Source of the DNA: Neorhizobium sp. UBA3556
GTDB taxonomy: Bacteria; Pseudomonadota; Alphaproteobacteria; Rhizobiales; Rhizobiaceae
Direction: 5' to 3'
Assembly: GCA_002376235.1 (NCBI GenBank)
Contig: DFNX01000003.1
Coordinates: forward strand, 496,001-560,000
Length of the DNA stretch: 64,000 bases
Shown here: piece by piece, positions 53,233-62,359 of the stretch
How the letters are laid out: every line of letters begins with the position of its first letter
How positions within the stretch are numbered: the stretch's first letter is position 1
The notes under the pieces: model-generated
The model's database searches: none
Told to the model about the DNA's origin: nothing
Seen by the model: the letters and a program-made list of their open reading frames with translations, nothing else
Program-made: the position numbers and the translations under genes

Positions 53233-54051
53233 TCAACCCGCAGCGCCGGTCACAAGATGAGGCAGAAGCACTTGGCGCGCATGGCGCGTGCCCGCCACCA
53301 GAACACCATGACTGACGGTTGTGCGATTATAGGTAAGGGGCTGGTCATCAAGGCCGGTCAATGCCCCGCCGGCGCGCTCCAGGATCAGGTCGGCCGCAGC
53401 CAGATCCCAGTCATGACTATCCTTCTTGACGATCGTGCCATCGATACGCCCGTCTGCCGCCATGGCCAGCCTGTAGGCAAGCGAGGGAACATGGCTCACC
53501 CGATGGATCTCAAGCTCGGGCTGCAGCCTTTTGACGATCTTCTCGTCGGCAGCCAGCACCAGTTCGCCGGCCTCCGCATCTGATCGCACAGTGATCGCCG
53601 CACCGTTTCTCAAGGCCGGACCATCCGCGACGGCCTGATATTCCTGCTGCAGCGCAGGTGCTACGAGAACGCCCGCCACCGGCCGCCCCTTGTGGACGAC
53701 CGCAACCGATACGCACCAGATCGGCTCTCCCGCGATGAAGGCCCGCGTCCCGTCGATCGGATCGACCACGAACAGCGTCTCGCAGGCCAGCCGGGCGCTG
53801 TCGTCGTCGGTCTCTTCCGAAAGCCACCCGTAGTTCGGCCGAGCCTTCAAAAGAAGCGACTGGAGACGGTCATTGGCGGCGAAGTCAGCAGCGCTGACCG
53901 GCGAACGGCCCTCGTTCTTCCACCAGACTTCCGGCGATTGCCGGAAATAGCCGTTGGCGATCTCACCCGCCTGCCGCGCGGCATCGAGGATGAGATCGAG
54001 ATCGGCGCTCCAGTTTTTATCAGAGGAAACCATTTTGTCAGAGGAGGTCAT
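53233..54051 (-). CDS. Inositol monophosphatase-family / CysQ-like 3'(2'),5'-bisphosphate nucleotidase
   Basis: 272 residues. Metal sites are WLSEETDDD (about 76-84), VVDPIDGTRAFIAG (about 95-108) and HDWDLAAADLILERAGG (about 213-229). The family removes a phosphate from PAP or inositol-1-phosphate. The DxxDGTxxF and WDxAA patterns are complete. Four bases after the tldE gene on the same strand, ahead of the DUF4170 gene. PAP phosphatase or inositol-phosphate activity cannot be separated from sequence alone. Confidence 0.88.
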   Translation of the reverse strand: MTSSDKMVSSDKNWSADLDLILDAARQAGEIANGYFRQSPEVWWKNEGRSPVSAADFAANDRLQSLLLKARPNYGWLSEETDDDSARLACETLFVVDPIDGTRAFIAGEPIWCVSVAVVHKGRPVAGVLVAPALQQEYQAVADGPALRNGAAITVRSDAEAGELVLAADEKIVKRLQPELEIHRVSHVPSLAYRLAMAADGRIDGTIVKKDSHDWDLAAADLILERAGGALTGLDDQPLTYNRTTVSHGVLVAGTRHARQVLLPHLVTGAAG

Positions 54052-54055
54052 GGCG

Positions 54056-55402
54056 TCAGCTTCCCGCCAGCGTCATGCCCTCGATCGCGATGGTCGGCGA
54101 GGCGACACCGTATTTGCGGTCGATATCGTTTGCCAGCGTGAGACGCATGAACATGTCCTTGAGGTTGGACGCAATCGTCACCTCGGATACCGGAAACGCA
54201 AGCTTGCCGTTTTCGATCCAGAAACCGCTGGCACCACGCGAATATTCGCCGGTCAGCATATTGACGCCCTGGCCGATCAGTTCGGTCACGTAAAGCCCGG
54301 TGCCGACGGAGGCGATCAGCTCTTCCGGCGAGATATCGCCCGGCTCGAGCGCAAGATTGGTCGAGGCAGGGGTCACCGAGTTTCCACCGCGCACGCCACG
54401 GCCATTGGTCGGCAGGCCGAGTTCGCGGCCGGTCGAGGTCGACAGGAACCAGTGTTTCAGCACACCGTCCTCGATCATCGTCATCCGCTCGCCGGAAACA
54501 CCTTCGCCATCGAATGGGCGCGAGGAGGAACCGCGCACGATCAGCGGATCGTCGGTAATGTTGAGACCGGATTTCAGCACCTGCTGGCCCATCTTGTCAC
54601 GCAGGAAGCTGGTCTTGCGCGCAACCGATGCGCCATTGATGGCGCCGGCGATCATGCCGACGAAACCGCGGGCCATGCGGGGATCGAAAACCACGGTGAC
54701 GTTGCTTGCGGTGGGCACCTGACGCGGATTGATGCGGGCAACCGCACGTTCGCCGGCACGCCGGCCGATCAGGTCCGGGGCGTCGAGATCGGCGTCATAA
54801 AGGCGGCTGTCGTAATCGTAGTCGCGCTCCATCTTCGTGCCAACGCCTGCGATAGCGCTGACCGAACGGCCGAAGCGAGTGGCCATGTAGCTGCCGGAAA
54901 AGCCGTGAGAGGTAACGAGGACCATGCCGCCCATGCCGGCGGAAGCACCGGCACCGGAGGAGTTGGTGACGCCGTTCACTTCCAACGCGGCGGCCTCGGC
55001 TGCGAGTGCGGCCTCACGCAGGGCGTCGGTCGGCACTTCGGTCGGATCGAAAAGATCGAGATCCGGATAGGATTTCGCCAGTCGGTCCGCATCCGCCATG
55101 CAGACGAACGGGTCTTCGGGAGAGACTTTCGCCATGGCGACGGCGCGCTCGGCAAGCGTCTTCATGTCAAAGCCCGGATTGGCCGATACGCTGGCCACCT
55201 TCTGCCCGACAAAGACGCGCAGCGCGAAATCGTCGCTTTCGGAGGATTCGGTCCCCTCGACCTTGCCGAGGCGCACCGAAACGGAGCGCGAGCGCGAGCG
55301 CACCACGACCGCGTCGGCCGCATCCGCGCCTGCGGCCTTGGCCAGATCGATCAGTTCGGAAGCACGGGATAAAAGCTGGGCGGAATCAATTTCAGAGCTC
55401 AT
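54056..55402 (-). CDS. pmbA: TldE/PmbA-type metalloprotease subunit
   Basis: 448 residues from MSSEIDSAQL. Family traits include an N-terminal helical half, IARG-like ESDDFALRVFVGQKVASVS, the conserved NVTVVFDPRMARGFVGMIAG (about 238-257) and a C-terminal SNLKDMF. TldE pairs with TldD to cleave leader peptides and unfolded peptides. Only TldD has the HEXXH zinc site, and none is visible here, as expected for TldE. No tldD is present in the window. Divergent from the antiporter gene by 136 bases. Confidence 0.9.
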   Translation of the reverse strand: MSSEIDSAQLLSRASELIDLAKAAGADAADAVVVRSRSRSVSVRLGKVEGTESSESDDFALRVFVGQKVASVSANPGFDMKTLAERAVAMAKVSPEDPFVCMADADRLAKSYPDLDLFDPTEVPTDALREAALAAEAAALEVNGVTNSSGAGASAGMGGMVLVTSHGFSGSYMATRFGRSVSAIAGVGTKMERDYDYDSRLYDADLDAPDLIGRRAGERAVARINPRQVPTASNVTVVFDPRMARGFVGMIAGAINGASVARKTSFLRDKMGQQVLKSGLNITDDPLIVRGSSSRPFDGEGVSGERMTMIEDGVLKHWFLSTSTGRELGLPTNGRGVRGGNSVTPASTNLALEPGDISPEELIASVGTGLYVTELIGQGVNMLTGEYSRGASGFWIENGKLAFPVSEVTIASNLKDMFMRLTLANDIDRKYGVASPTIAIEGMTLAGS

Positions 55403-55538
55403 ATTTGCAAGCCTTTCGTTGCCGTCCCATTTATTGTGAGCGCTGCGACGCATCAAGGGCATCACACCTTTTCTTGACTGTGTTACCCCACCTATCAAAA
55501 TTCCCGGCGACATATCTGTCCCGATCGAAAGTTTCTGC

Positions 55539-57356
55539 ATGACCGCACCCGGCTCGCTGTTTACCGAAATGCTGCTTCTTCTGGCCGGAGCGGTCATCGC
55601 CGCGCCTCTCTTCAAGAGGCTGGGACTTGGAACGGTTCTCGGTTATCTCGCTGTCGGCGTCATCATCGGCCCGGTATTCCAGCGTATCACCGATACGGAA
55701 GAGGTTCTGCATGTCGCGGAATACGGCGTCGTCTTCCTGCTCTTCGTCATCGGGTTGGAGCTGAAGCCCTCGCGCCTGTGGCAGATGCGCGGCGATGTGT
55801 TCGGTCTTGGTCCCGTTCAGGTTCTCCTCACCGGACTGGCGCTTGCGGCATTTGCCTTCGAGACCGGAATGGCGACGTGGCAGGGCAGCCTGATCGTCGG
55901 CTTTGGCCTGGCGCTTTCCTCCACCGCCTTTGCATTGCAGCTGCTCAACGATGCCGGCGATATCAACAGCCGCTACGGACAGCGATCGTTTTCGGTTCTT
56001 TTGTTCCAGGATCTGGCGATCGTGCCGCTTCTGGCGCTGATCACCGTGCTTGCACCGGGAACGGAAGAACAGGCCGCCACGCCGCTTGTCGATTTCGCCG
56101 TTGCGATCGCCGCCATCGGCGCAATGATCATCGCCGGGAAATATCTGCTCAATCCGATGTTCCAGATCATTGCCCGCACCGGCGCACGCGAGGTGATGAT
56201 CGCCGCTGCCCTGCTCGTCGTACTCGGATCGGCGGCGGCGATGCAGATGGTCGGCCTGTCCATGGCCATGGGCGCGTTTCTCGCCGGTGTGATGCTGGCG
56301 GAATCCTCCTATAGGCATGAGCTGGAAGCGGATATCGAGCCGTTCCGCGGCCTGCTTCTGGCGCTGTTCTTCATCGCGGTCGGCTTGTCGCTCGAACTCG
56401 AAGTGATCGTCGACCACATCCTGTTCATCATCCCGGCTGTCATCGTGTTCATGGCGGTGAAGGCGTTTGTCGTCTACGGGCTTTGCCGGATTTGGGGTTC
56501 ATCTCATAACGACGCGATCCAGATCGCCTTCCTGCTGCCGCAGGGCGGTGAATTCGCCTTCGTTCTGTTCACCACCGCAACCGCCGCCGGACTTCTGTCA
56601 TCCTCGACCGCCTCGCTTTTGATCGCCATCGTGACGCTTTCGATGGCGCTGACACCGCTTGGTTCCGCACTCGCCAGACGCCTGATGCATGGCGAGGCGC
56701 GGGAGGAACTGGACGAGGATTTCGCCGGCGCCGGCGCAGACGTGCTGATGATCGGCTTTTCGCGCTTCGGCCAGATCGCCTCGCAGATGCTGCTTGCAGG
56801 CGGCAGCACGGTCACCGTGATCGACGATTCCGCCGATCGTATCCGTCAGGCGGCCAATTTCGGTTTCCGCATCTATTTCGGCGATGGCACCCGCCGCGAC
56901 GTTCTCGTGTCATCCGGCATCGAAAAGGCGAAGATCGTCGTCGTCGCGACGCAGAAGAAGGAAACGACCAACAGGATCGTCGAGCTTATCCAGTCCGAAT
57001 TCCCCAATGTCCGTCTTTTCGCCCGCTCGTATGATCGCATCCACTCTCTCTGGCTGCGGGAAAAGGGCGTAGAATACGAGTTGCGCGAAACGCTCGAATC
57101 CGGCCTGCTTTTCGGCGCGAAGACGCTGGAGGCACTCGGCATGCCGGAGGCGCGCGCGGAAGAGATTCTCCAGGACATCCGCCGCCGCGACGAGGAACGC
57201 CTGCAGATCCAGGCGGTCGAGGGCATTTCGGCCGGGCGCGACAAGCTGTTCAACAGCCCGGTCAAGCCGGAACCGCTGATCAAGCCGAAACGCGTCAATG
57301 TTCAGGAAGAAGCGGTCGACGATGTGAATGCGGGTCTGTCGTTGGGAAAATGGTGA
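55539..57356 (+). CDS. CPA2 cation:proton antiporter with TrkA-N domain (KefB/C-like)
   Basis: 605 residues. The first 390 residues form about 12-13 membrane helices, including GTVLGYLAVGVIIGPVF and the antiporter core segment AFALQLLND. The cytoplasmic Rossmann TrkA-N domain from about 400 carries DVLMIGFSRFGQIASQML and INDS-like VIDDSADRI. Such K+/H+ antiporters protect against electrophiles or ionic stress. A glutathione-binding KefC-specific set cannot be confirmed. Convergent with the patatin-like gene, ten bases apart. Confidence 0.92.
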   Translation: MTAPGSLFTEMLLLLAGAVIAAPLFKRLGLGTVLGYLAVGVIIGPVFQRITDTEEVLHVAEYGVVFLLFVIGLELKPSRLWQMRGDVFGLGPVQVLLTGLALAAFAFETGMATWQGSLIVGFGLALSSTAFALQLLNDAGDINSRYGQRSFSVLLFQDLAIVPLLALITVLAPGTEEQAATPLVDFAVAIAAIGAMIIAGKYLLNPMFQIIARTGAREVMIAAALLVVLGSAAAMQMVGLSMAMGAFLAGVMLAESSYRHELEADIEPFRGLLLALFFIAVGLSLELEVIVDHILFIIPAVIVFMAVKAFVVYGLCRIWGSSHNDAIQIAFLLPQGGEFAFVLFTTATAAGLLSSSTASLLIAIVTLSMALTPLGSALARRLMHGEAREELDEDFAGAGADVLMIGFSRFGQIASQMLLAGGSTVTVIDDSADRIRQAANFGFRIYFGDGTRRDVLVSSGIEKAKIVVVATQKKETTNRIVELIQSEFPNVRLFARSYDRIHSLWLREKGVEYELRETLESGLLFGAKTLEALGMPEARAEEILQDIRRRDEERLQIQAVEGISAGRDKLFNSPVKPEPLIKPKRVNVQEEAVDDVNAGLSLGKW

Positions 57357-57366
57357 CGCCGAACCC

Positions 57367-58251
57367 TCAGCCCTTGGCGACGAATGCCGTCTCCAGCGCA
57401 TCCACCGCACGCTTCAACTCGTTCTTCACGTGGCTGGCCTCGTCCAGAATTTCCTGGGCTTTGAGGAAATCCAGAACGCGGAAACGGTTGACCTGCGGGC
57501 GCAGAAAAATGTGTGGCGGGTTGAGCTTCAGTTTCAGCGCGATACTGGCCTGCATGGTTAGCTGGCTGGCGCCGAAAAGACTATCGATGCGGCTGGGCGG
57601 ATGGGTGCCGTCGCCTTCCGGAGCGCCGACCACATCGACACCGATGACCACATCGGCAAGATCGAGCAGCTGCTCGTAGGGAACCGGATTGAAAACGCCG
57701 CCATCGATCATGACCCGACCGTTGATCCAGACCGGCATGAACAGGCCGGGGATGGCAGCCGAAGCGGCAATCGCGGTCCGCAGGTCGCCCTCTTCCAGCA
57801 CCACTTCGGACTGGCCATAATAATCGGTGACGGAGATCTTCAGCGGGATCGAAAGATCAGCGAAATCCTCCGGAATGTCGGGAGGAAGGAAGGCGTCGAG
57901 GATGGGATCGAGGTTGAAGTGACCAAAGCGAAAACCGCCCAGCTTGTCGCGCATCGAGGCGGGACCCAGTGTCCATAGGCGGTTGAAGAGCGAGTTGCGG
58001 TTGCCCATCGTGCGCAGCGTATAATCGCGGATATCCGTACCACGCATGCCCGACGCCATGCCGGCGCCCATGATTGCGCCGATCGAGGAGCCGGAAATCG
58101 CCACCGGCCTGATGCCGAGCTCATCAAGCGCCTCGATAACGCATATATGGGAAACCCCACGCGCGCCGCCGCCGCCGAAAGCGACCGCATAACGCAGACC
58201 CTCCCCGCTTGTCTCAGTATCCGTATCCGGCAGGGAGAGGCGTGTATTCAT
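57367..58251 (-). CDS. Patatin-like phospholipase
   Basis: 294 residues. The oxyanion loop GGGGARGVSH (about 26-35), the nucleophile elbow GSSIGAIMGA (Ser about residue 56) and the catalytic Asp in MIDGGVFNP (about 182-190) complete the Ser-Asp dyad. No signal peptide is visible; it is presumably cytoplasmic. Bacterial patatins hydrolyse phospholipids and some take part in membrane remodelling. It lies upstream of, and is convergent with, the antiporter gene. The rsmD gene is eight bases upstream, suggesting a transcript rluB-like - rsmD - patatin. Confidence 0.9.
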   Translation of the reverse strand: MNTRLSLPDTDTETSGEGLRYAVAFGGGGARGVSHICVIEALDELGIRPVAISGSSIGAIMGAGMASGMRGTDIRDYTLRTMGNRNSLFNRLWTLGPASMRDKLGGFRFGHFNLDPILDAFLPPDIPEDFADLSIPLKISVTDYYGQSEVVLEEGDLRTAIAASAAIPGLFMPVWINGRVMIDGGVFNPVPYEQLLDLADVVIGVDVVGAPEGDGTHPPSRIDSLFGASQLTMQASIALKLKLNPPHIFLRPQVNRFRVLDFLKAQEILDEASHVKNELKRAVDALETAFVAKG

Positions 58252-58259
58252 CGTGTGGT

Positions 58260-58820
58260 TCAGCCCGGCTGATATCGATAGAATTCGATCCGGCTGTCGC
58301 CGAACATCCGGCTTTCCAACGGCGTGAAGGCCTGATCGACAGTGATCTCGGCATCCGCTCGCTCTTCAAGCAGGACAAGGGCGTCCGGCGCCAGCCAGCC
58401 GCCGGTATGGGCCGCCAGCAATGCCTTTTCTCCCAATCCCTTGCCGTAAGGCGGATCGGCGAAAAGCAGGTTGAACGGCTCGATATTGCCGATCGAACCG
58501 AGGCTGGTCGCATCCCGGCGCAGAATACGGGCCCGGCCATGCAGGCCAAAGCTGTCGATATTCTCCCACAGCAGGCCCCTGCCCTCGACGCTGTTTTCGA
58601 CGAACAGAGCCTGCTTGCAGCCACGCGACAGGGCTTCCAGCCCCACCGCACCGGTTCCGGCGAACAGGTCGATCACCCGTGTCGCATCGAGCACGTCCGG
58701 ATAGACATGCCCGAGGATGTTGAACAGGCTTTCGCGGGTCCGGTCGATGGTCGGCCGGATATCATTCGTCTTCGGCGTGGCCAGAGCACGGCCGCGGAAC
58801 TCACCCCCTACGATCCGCAT
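58260..58820 (-). CDS. rsmD: 16S rRNA (guanine966-N2)-methyltransferase
   Basis: 186 residues. The start MRIVGGEFRGR, the SAM-binding motif DLFAGTGAVGLEALSRG (about 51-67) and the catalytic DPPYGKG (about 116-122) identify RsmD, which methylates N2 of 16S rRNA G966. Flanked by the rluB-like gene three bases upstream on the same strand and by the patatin gene eight bases downstream, a compact operon. Confidence 0.95.
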   Translation of the reverse strand: MRIVGGEFRGRALATPKTNDIRPTIDRTRESLFNILGHVYPDVLDATRVIDLFAGTGAVGLEALSRGCKQALFVENSVEGRGLLWENIDSFGLHGRARILRRDATSLGSIGNIEPFNLLFADPPYGKGLGEKALLAAHTGGWLAPDALVLLEERADAEITVDQAFTPLESRMFGDSRIEFYRYQPG

Positions 58821-58823
58821 GCG

Positions 58824-60920
58824 TCAGCCCCTGGAATTCCGCGGCTTGCCGCCCGGACGTCCACCGCCTGGGCCACCACGCGAACCACCACCTGGCTTGC
58901 CGCTATTGGGCCTGCCGCCGGAAGGCTTGCCGCCGAAGGACTTTCCGCCACCCGGCTTGCCACCAAAACCGGGCTTTCCACCCGACGGCTTGCCGCCGAA
59001 ACCGGAAGGCTTGCCACCAAAGGGCTTGTCGCCTCTCGCGGGACGGTCACCAAACGAGCGCTCGCCACGGTCTTCGCGGGCCGGGCGGTCACCACGCGGC
59101 GGGCGATCCGAGAAGGAGCGTTCGCCCCTCGGCCTGTCGCCGAAGGAACGCTCGCCACGGGGCTTGTCACCAAAGGCGCGTTCGCCGCGCGGACGCTCGG
59201 ATCGGCCCTCGCCGCCAAAAGATTTTGCGCGTGCCGGGCGGTCACCGTCCTCACGCGGCTTGCGGTCTCCATAAGGCCTGTCGCCACGCGGACGATCACC
59301 GGAGGGGCGATCACCAAACGAGCGCTCGCCTCTCGGCTTGTCACCGAAAGAACGTTCACCGCGCGGACGGTCGCCAAAACCACGGTCGCCGCGGTCTTCG
59401 CGGTCTCCACGCTTGCCGCCGAAACCGCCGCGCTCCGGCTGGTCTTCGCCGCGGATCCAGTCGCTGTCATCCTTGACGCGGTTGATCTTCACACGCAGAT
59501 CGTTTTCCGGCGCGGGCTTCTTGAACAGCTGCTCGGCCTGGGCGCGTGCGGAAACCTTGCGGCCACCCTCATCGGTCGTCGGGCGAGCGCCAGGCGCCAT
59601 CCAGACATTGGCGGTGCGGCTGGTGCCCATCGGCGGACGCTTCTTCGGCTTCTCGTCGCCAAAATCGCGATCCGAGGATTTTCCGCCGAACTTGCCAGCC
59701 GGCCTGTCGGAGAACTTGCGATCGTCGCGACGGCCATCAGGACGCTTGGTGTCGAGACGACCGAGCGCGCGCTCGCGGCGGTCTCCCTGATCGTTTCCGC
59801 GATCCCCAGAACGATCATTGGCCCAGCCACCGCGTTCCGGTCTGGCCGAACGTTCGGCCTTTTCATCCCGCTGCGGCTTTTCTTCTTCGGCGCTGCGCTC
59901 GTTATAGAGCGGCGCTTCAAAATTGGCCTTGGATTCGTCGATCAGGCGCGGGCCGAGCTGGTCGCGCAGCGTGCGGCCGCGCACTTCGAGCACTTCGCCT
60001 TCCGGCAGGTCGCCGAGCTGGAACGGGCCGTAGGAAATGCGGATCAGGCGGTTGACCTCGAGACCGAGCGCGCCGAGCACGTTCTTGATTTCGCGGTTCT
60101 TGCCTTCGCGAAGACCCATGGTGATCCAGACATTGTGGCCCTGGGCGCGGTCGAGCGTCGCTTCGATCGAACCGTAGAGCACGCCGTCGACGGCAATGCC
60201 GTCCTTCAGCTTGTCGAGAGCTGCCTGATCGACCTCGCCATGGGCGCGGACGCGGTAGCGGCGCAGCCAGCCGGTGGTCGGCAGTTCGAGCGTGCGCGAC
60301 AGGCCGCCGTCATTGGTCAGAAGCAGCAGGCCTTCGGTGTTGATGTCGAGACGGCCGATGGAGAGAACTCGCGGCAGGCCTTCCGGCAGGTTATCGAACA
60401 CGGTCGGGCGACCTTCCGGATCGGAATTGGTCGTCACCAGGCCACCGGGCTTGTGGTAGAGCCAAAGGCGCGTGCGCTCGATACCGCGGATCGGCACGCC
60501 ATCCACCTCGATCTTGTCGTCCAGCGTCACGTTGACGACCGGTGTGTCGAGCAGCTTGCCGTTCAGCTTGACACGGCCGTCGAGGATCATGCGCTCGATA
60601 TCGCGGCGCGATGCAACGCCGACGCGGGCGAGAATTTTCGAAATACGCTCGGGCTTGCCGTCGGTCGGCGCGGATGCACCCTCATCGACGAACTCTTCGC
60701 GCTTGGCCGAACGGACCGGCTTTCTGACGGCACCTTCCGCCTTGGCGCGCGGCTTTGCAGCGGCGGTCGGCTTATCGCCGAATTTGGCGCCCGGCTTGCC
60801 CGAGGACTTGAAACCCGGCTTGCCACCCGACTTGGAAGCAGTAGCGCCTTCCGCTTTCGGCTTGATTTCGCGAACGAAGGTTTTCGCTTCGCCGCGCTTC
60901 GGCTTGTCTTTTGAATTCAT
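58824..60920 (-). CDS. rluB: RluB/RsuA-family pseudouridine synthase with long low-complexity tail
   Basis: 698 residues, more than twice the usual size. A basic Lys/Pro/Gly N-terminal region (1-88) precedes an S4 domain (PERISKILARVGVASRRDIE, about 90-140) and the RsuA/RluB synthase with the catalytic Asp in GRLDINTEGLLLL (about 189-201), up to about residue 330. The remaining 360 residues are Arg/Gly/Asp/Pro/Lys/Ser-rich with repeated RGERSFGD and GDRP units, ending in a Gly-rich segment. The catalytic core modifies rRNA; the tail is likely disordered and RNA-binding. Start at the ATG 60920. Confidence 0.88.
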   Translation of the reverse strand: MNSKDKPKRGEAKTFVREIKPKAEGATASKSGGKPGFKSSGKPGAKFGDKPTAAAKPRAKAEGAVRKPVRSAKREEFVDEGASAPTDGKPERISKILARVGVASRRDIERMILDGRVKLNGKLLDTPVVNVTLDDKIEVDGVPIRGIERTRLWLYHKPGGLVTTNSDPEGRPTVFDNLPEGLPRVLSIGRLDINTEGLLLLTNDGGLSRTLELPTTGWLRRYRVRAHGEVDQAALDKLKDGIAVDGVLYGSIEATLDRAQGHNVWITMGLREGKNREIKNVLGALGLEVNRLIRISYGPFQLGDLPEGEVLEVRGRTLRDQLGPRLIDESKANFEAPLYNERSAEEEKPQRDEKAERSARPERGGWANDRSGDRGNDQGDRRERALGRLDTKRPDGRRDDRKFSDRPAGKFGGKSSDRDFGDEKPKKRPPMGTSRTANVWMAPGARPTTDEGGRKVSARAQAEQLFKKPAPENDLRVKINRVKDDSDWIRGEDQPERGGFGGKRGDREDRGDRGFGDRPRGERSFGDKPRGERSFGDRPSGDRPRGDRPYGDRKPREDGDRPARAKSFGGEGRSERPRGERAFGDKPRGERSFGDRPRGERSFSDRPPRGDRPAREDRGERSFGDRPARGDKPFGGKPSGFGGKPSGGKPGFGGKPGGGKSFGGKPSGGRPNSGKPGGGSRGGPGGGRPGGKPRNSRG

Positions 60921-61067
60921 ATGTTGTTTGCCTGAAGCAGGATGTCGACGGAGTATTCCGGACATACTTGTTCGTGTTGACCAGATGGATGCACACCCAC
61001 TGGGCGCGCTTCGCGTTGCATGCTTCCTACCAGTTCATGCGATCCGGGTTAAGAGGAAATCGCTGAA

Positions 61068-61523
61068 ATGCCCAAGAGCGACGGCTTCATGGATGCCGCA
61101 CTGACAGAAGCCAGAAATGCCGCCGAACGCGGCGAGGTTCCCGTGGGGGCCGTGCTCGTCATCGACGGCGAGATCATTGCCCGTTCGGGCAACCGCACCC
61201 GCGCCGAAAACGACATCACCGCTCATGCCGAAATTGCCGTGATCCGCGAGGCTGCCGCCAGGGTCGGAAGCGAGCGACTTGGCGGCGCGGATCTTTATGT
61301 GACTCTGGAGCCCTGCACCATGTGCGCCGGCGCCATATCCTTCGCCCGTATCCGCCGGCTTTATTACGGCGCAAACGATCCGAAGGGTGGTGCAGTGGAA
61401 AGCGGCGTGCGGTTCTTTTCGCAACCCACTTGCCATCATGCACCGGAAGTCTATTCCGGCATTGCAGAAATACCGGCAGCAGAACTGCTTACCGGCTTCT
61501 TCCGCTCCCGACGGGAGAAGTAG
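61068..61523 (+). CDS. tadA: tRNA-specific adenosine deaminase
   Basis: 151 residues. Zinc and proton shuttle residues are in ITAHAEIAVIREA (HAE, about 51-63) and EPCTMCAGAI (PCxxC, about 84-93). TadA converts A34 to inosine in tRNA-Arg. A YxxxxxGAxxP-like segment (YYGANDPKGGA) follows. Divergent from the rluB-like gene by 147 bases. Complete and normal length. Confidence 0.95.
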   Translation: MPKSDGFMDAALTEARNAAERGEVPVGAVLVIDGEIIARSGNRTRAENDITAHAEIAVIREAAARVGSERLGGADLYVTLEPCTMCAGAISFARIRRLYYGANDPKGGAVESGVRFFSQPTCHHAPEVYSGIAEIPAAELLTGFFRSRREK

Positions 61524-61531
61524 GACTTACA

Positions 61532-61557
61532 AAAAAGGCCCGGCTGAGCCGAGCCTC
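61532..61557 (-). terminator. Rho-independent terminator downstream of the lipoprotein gene
   Basis: Minus strand AGGCTCGGC-TCA-GCCGGGCCT stem followed by TTTTTT. It ends the lipoprotein transcript and lies just after the convergent tadA stop. Confidence 0.88.
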
Positions 61558-61585
61558 ATTCGATCTATCTTAGTGGCGCTCAATC

Positions 61586-62224
61586 TTACTGGAAAGGCTT
61601 CCACCAGGCAGAACCCTTCGTGGAGGCAGATTCTGCTTCCTTCTTGCGACGGGCTTCCTTCTTGGTTTCCGGCTCACCCAGATCCTGCAAGGTCTGCGCA
61701 TCGGCGGTGCGATACTGCGTCGGCGGATCGGAGATCGAACGGCGGGTTCCAGCGATGCCCGGATCGTTGGCATTGGCCTTCGCCTGGCGGAAGGCTTCCC
61801 ACTTCTGCGATTCCGTCATCTGCCCGGCCTGCCCCTTGCCGGCCAGAAGCGGCGAACGGTAACGCGGGTTGTCCTGATTGTCGGTCGCTTCCTGGCGCAG
61901 GCGCTCACGCGCCTCTTCCGGCGATTCCACCCAGTTCGGGTTGTTTTCGCGGTTGGCAAGCGATTGCTGCGGCGGCGGCAGAGCGCCACCTTCCTGATGG
62001 CTGGAAACAACCAGCGACGGGCGCGGATTGTAGCGGATCTTCGCGTTTTCCTTGGCGCGATCACCGCCGATATCGATAGCCGAGGTCAGGTCATCGCCCA
62101 ACTGTTCCATCGCCGTCTTATCGGTACCGTAGGTCGGGCTTCCCATGCAGCCGGAAAGCGTCACGGTCGCAACCAGAATACCGGCCGCACCAAGGGCCAT
62201 ACGCAAGGTCTTCGTCGTTTCCAT
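61586..62224 (-). CDS. Uncharacterised outer-membrane-type lipoprotein
   Basis: 212 residues. A signal peptide METTKTLRMALGAAGILVAT ends in the lipobox LSGC (Cys about residue 26). The mature protein is Asn/Glu/Arg/Pro-rich and largely hydrophilic (RYNPRPSLVV, PEEARERLRQEA), ending WWKPFQ. Residue +2 after Cys is Met, so sorting to the outer membrane is expected. I recall similar lipoproteins near ileS in rhizobia, but no function. The start is taken at the second of two adjacent ATGs; the first is three bases upstream. Confidence 0.75.
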   Translation of the reverse strand: METTKTLRMALGAAGILVATVTLSGCMGSPTYGTDKTAMEQLGDDLTSAIDIGGDRAKENAKIRYNPRPSLVVSSHQEGGALPPPQQSLANRENNPNWVESPEEARERLRQEATDNQDNPRYRSPLLAGKGQAGQMTESQKWEAFRQAKANANDPGIAGTRRSISDPPTQYRTADAQTLQDLGEPETKKEARRKKEAESASTKGSAWWKPFQ

Positions 62225-62359
62225 CAAACCCCTACCACGGACGCCCGCCTCGACGCCTCATAGACAATTGCCATCGACCTGACGGATAAATCCGGCCAAT
62301 TTCAGGCAGGAATACCGGATGAAGCGTTGAAGCGCAATCATCCGGCACGGTTCAAGACA

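Noticed and set aside
58860..59450. Short regularly repeated units that look CRISPR-like
   Set aside because: The repeats are in-frame coding units (RGERSFGD, GDRP) of the rluB-like tail, without unique spacers or cas genes.
58209..60914. Plus-strand frame of about 900 codons opposite patatin, rsmD and the rluB-like gene
   Set aside because: Ala/Thr/Arg-rich shadow of the repetitive rluB tail and neighbouring genes; no domain.
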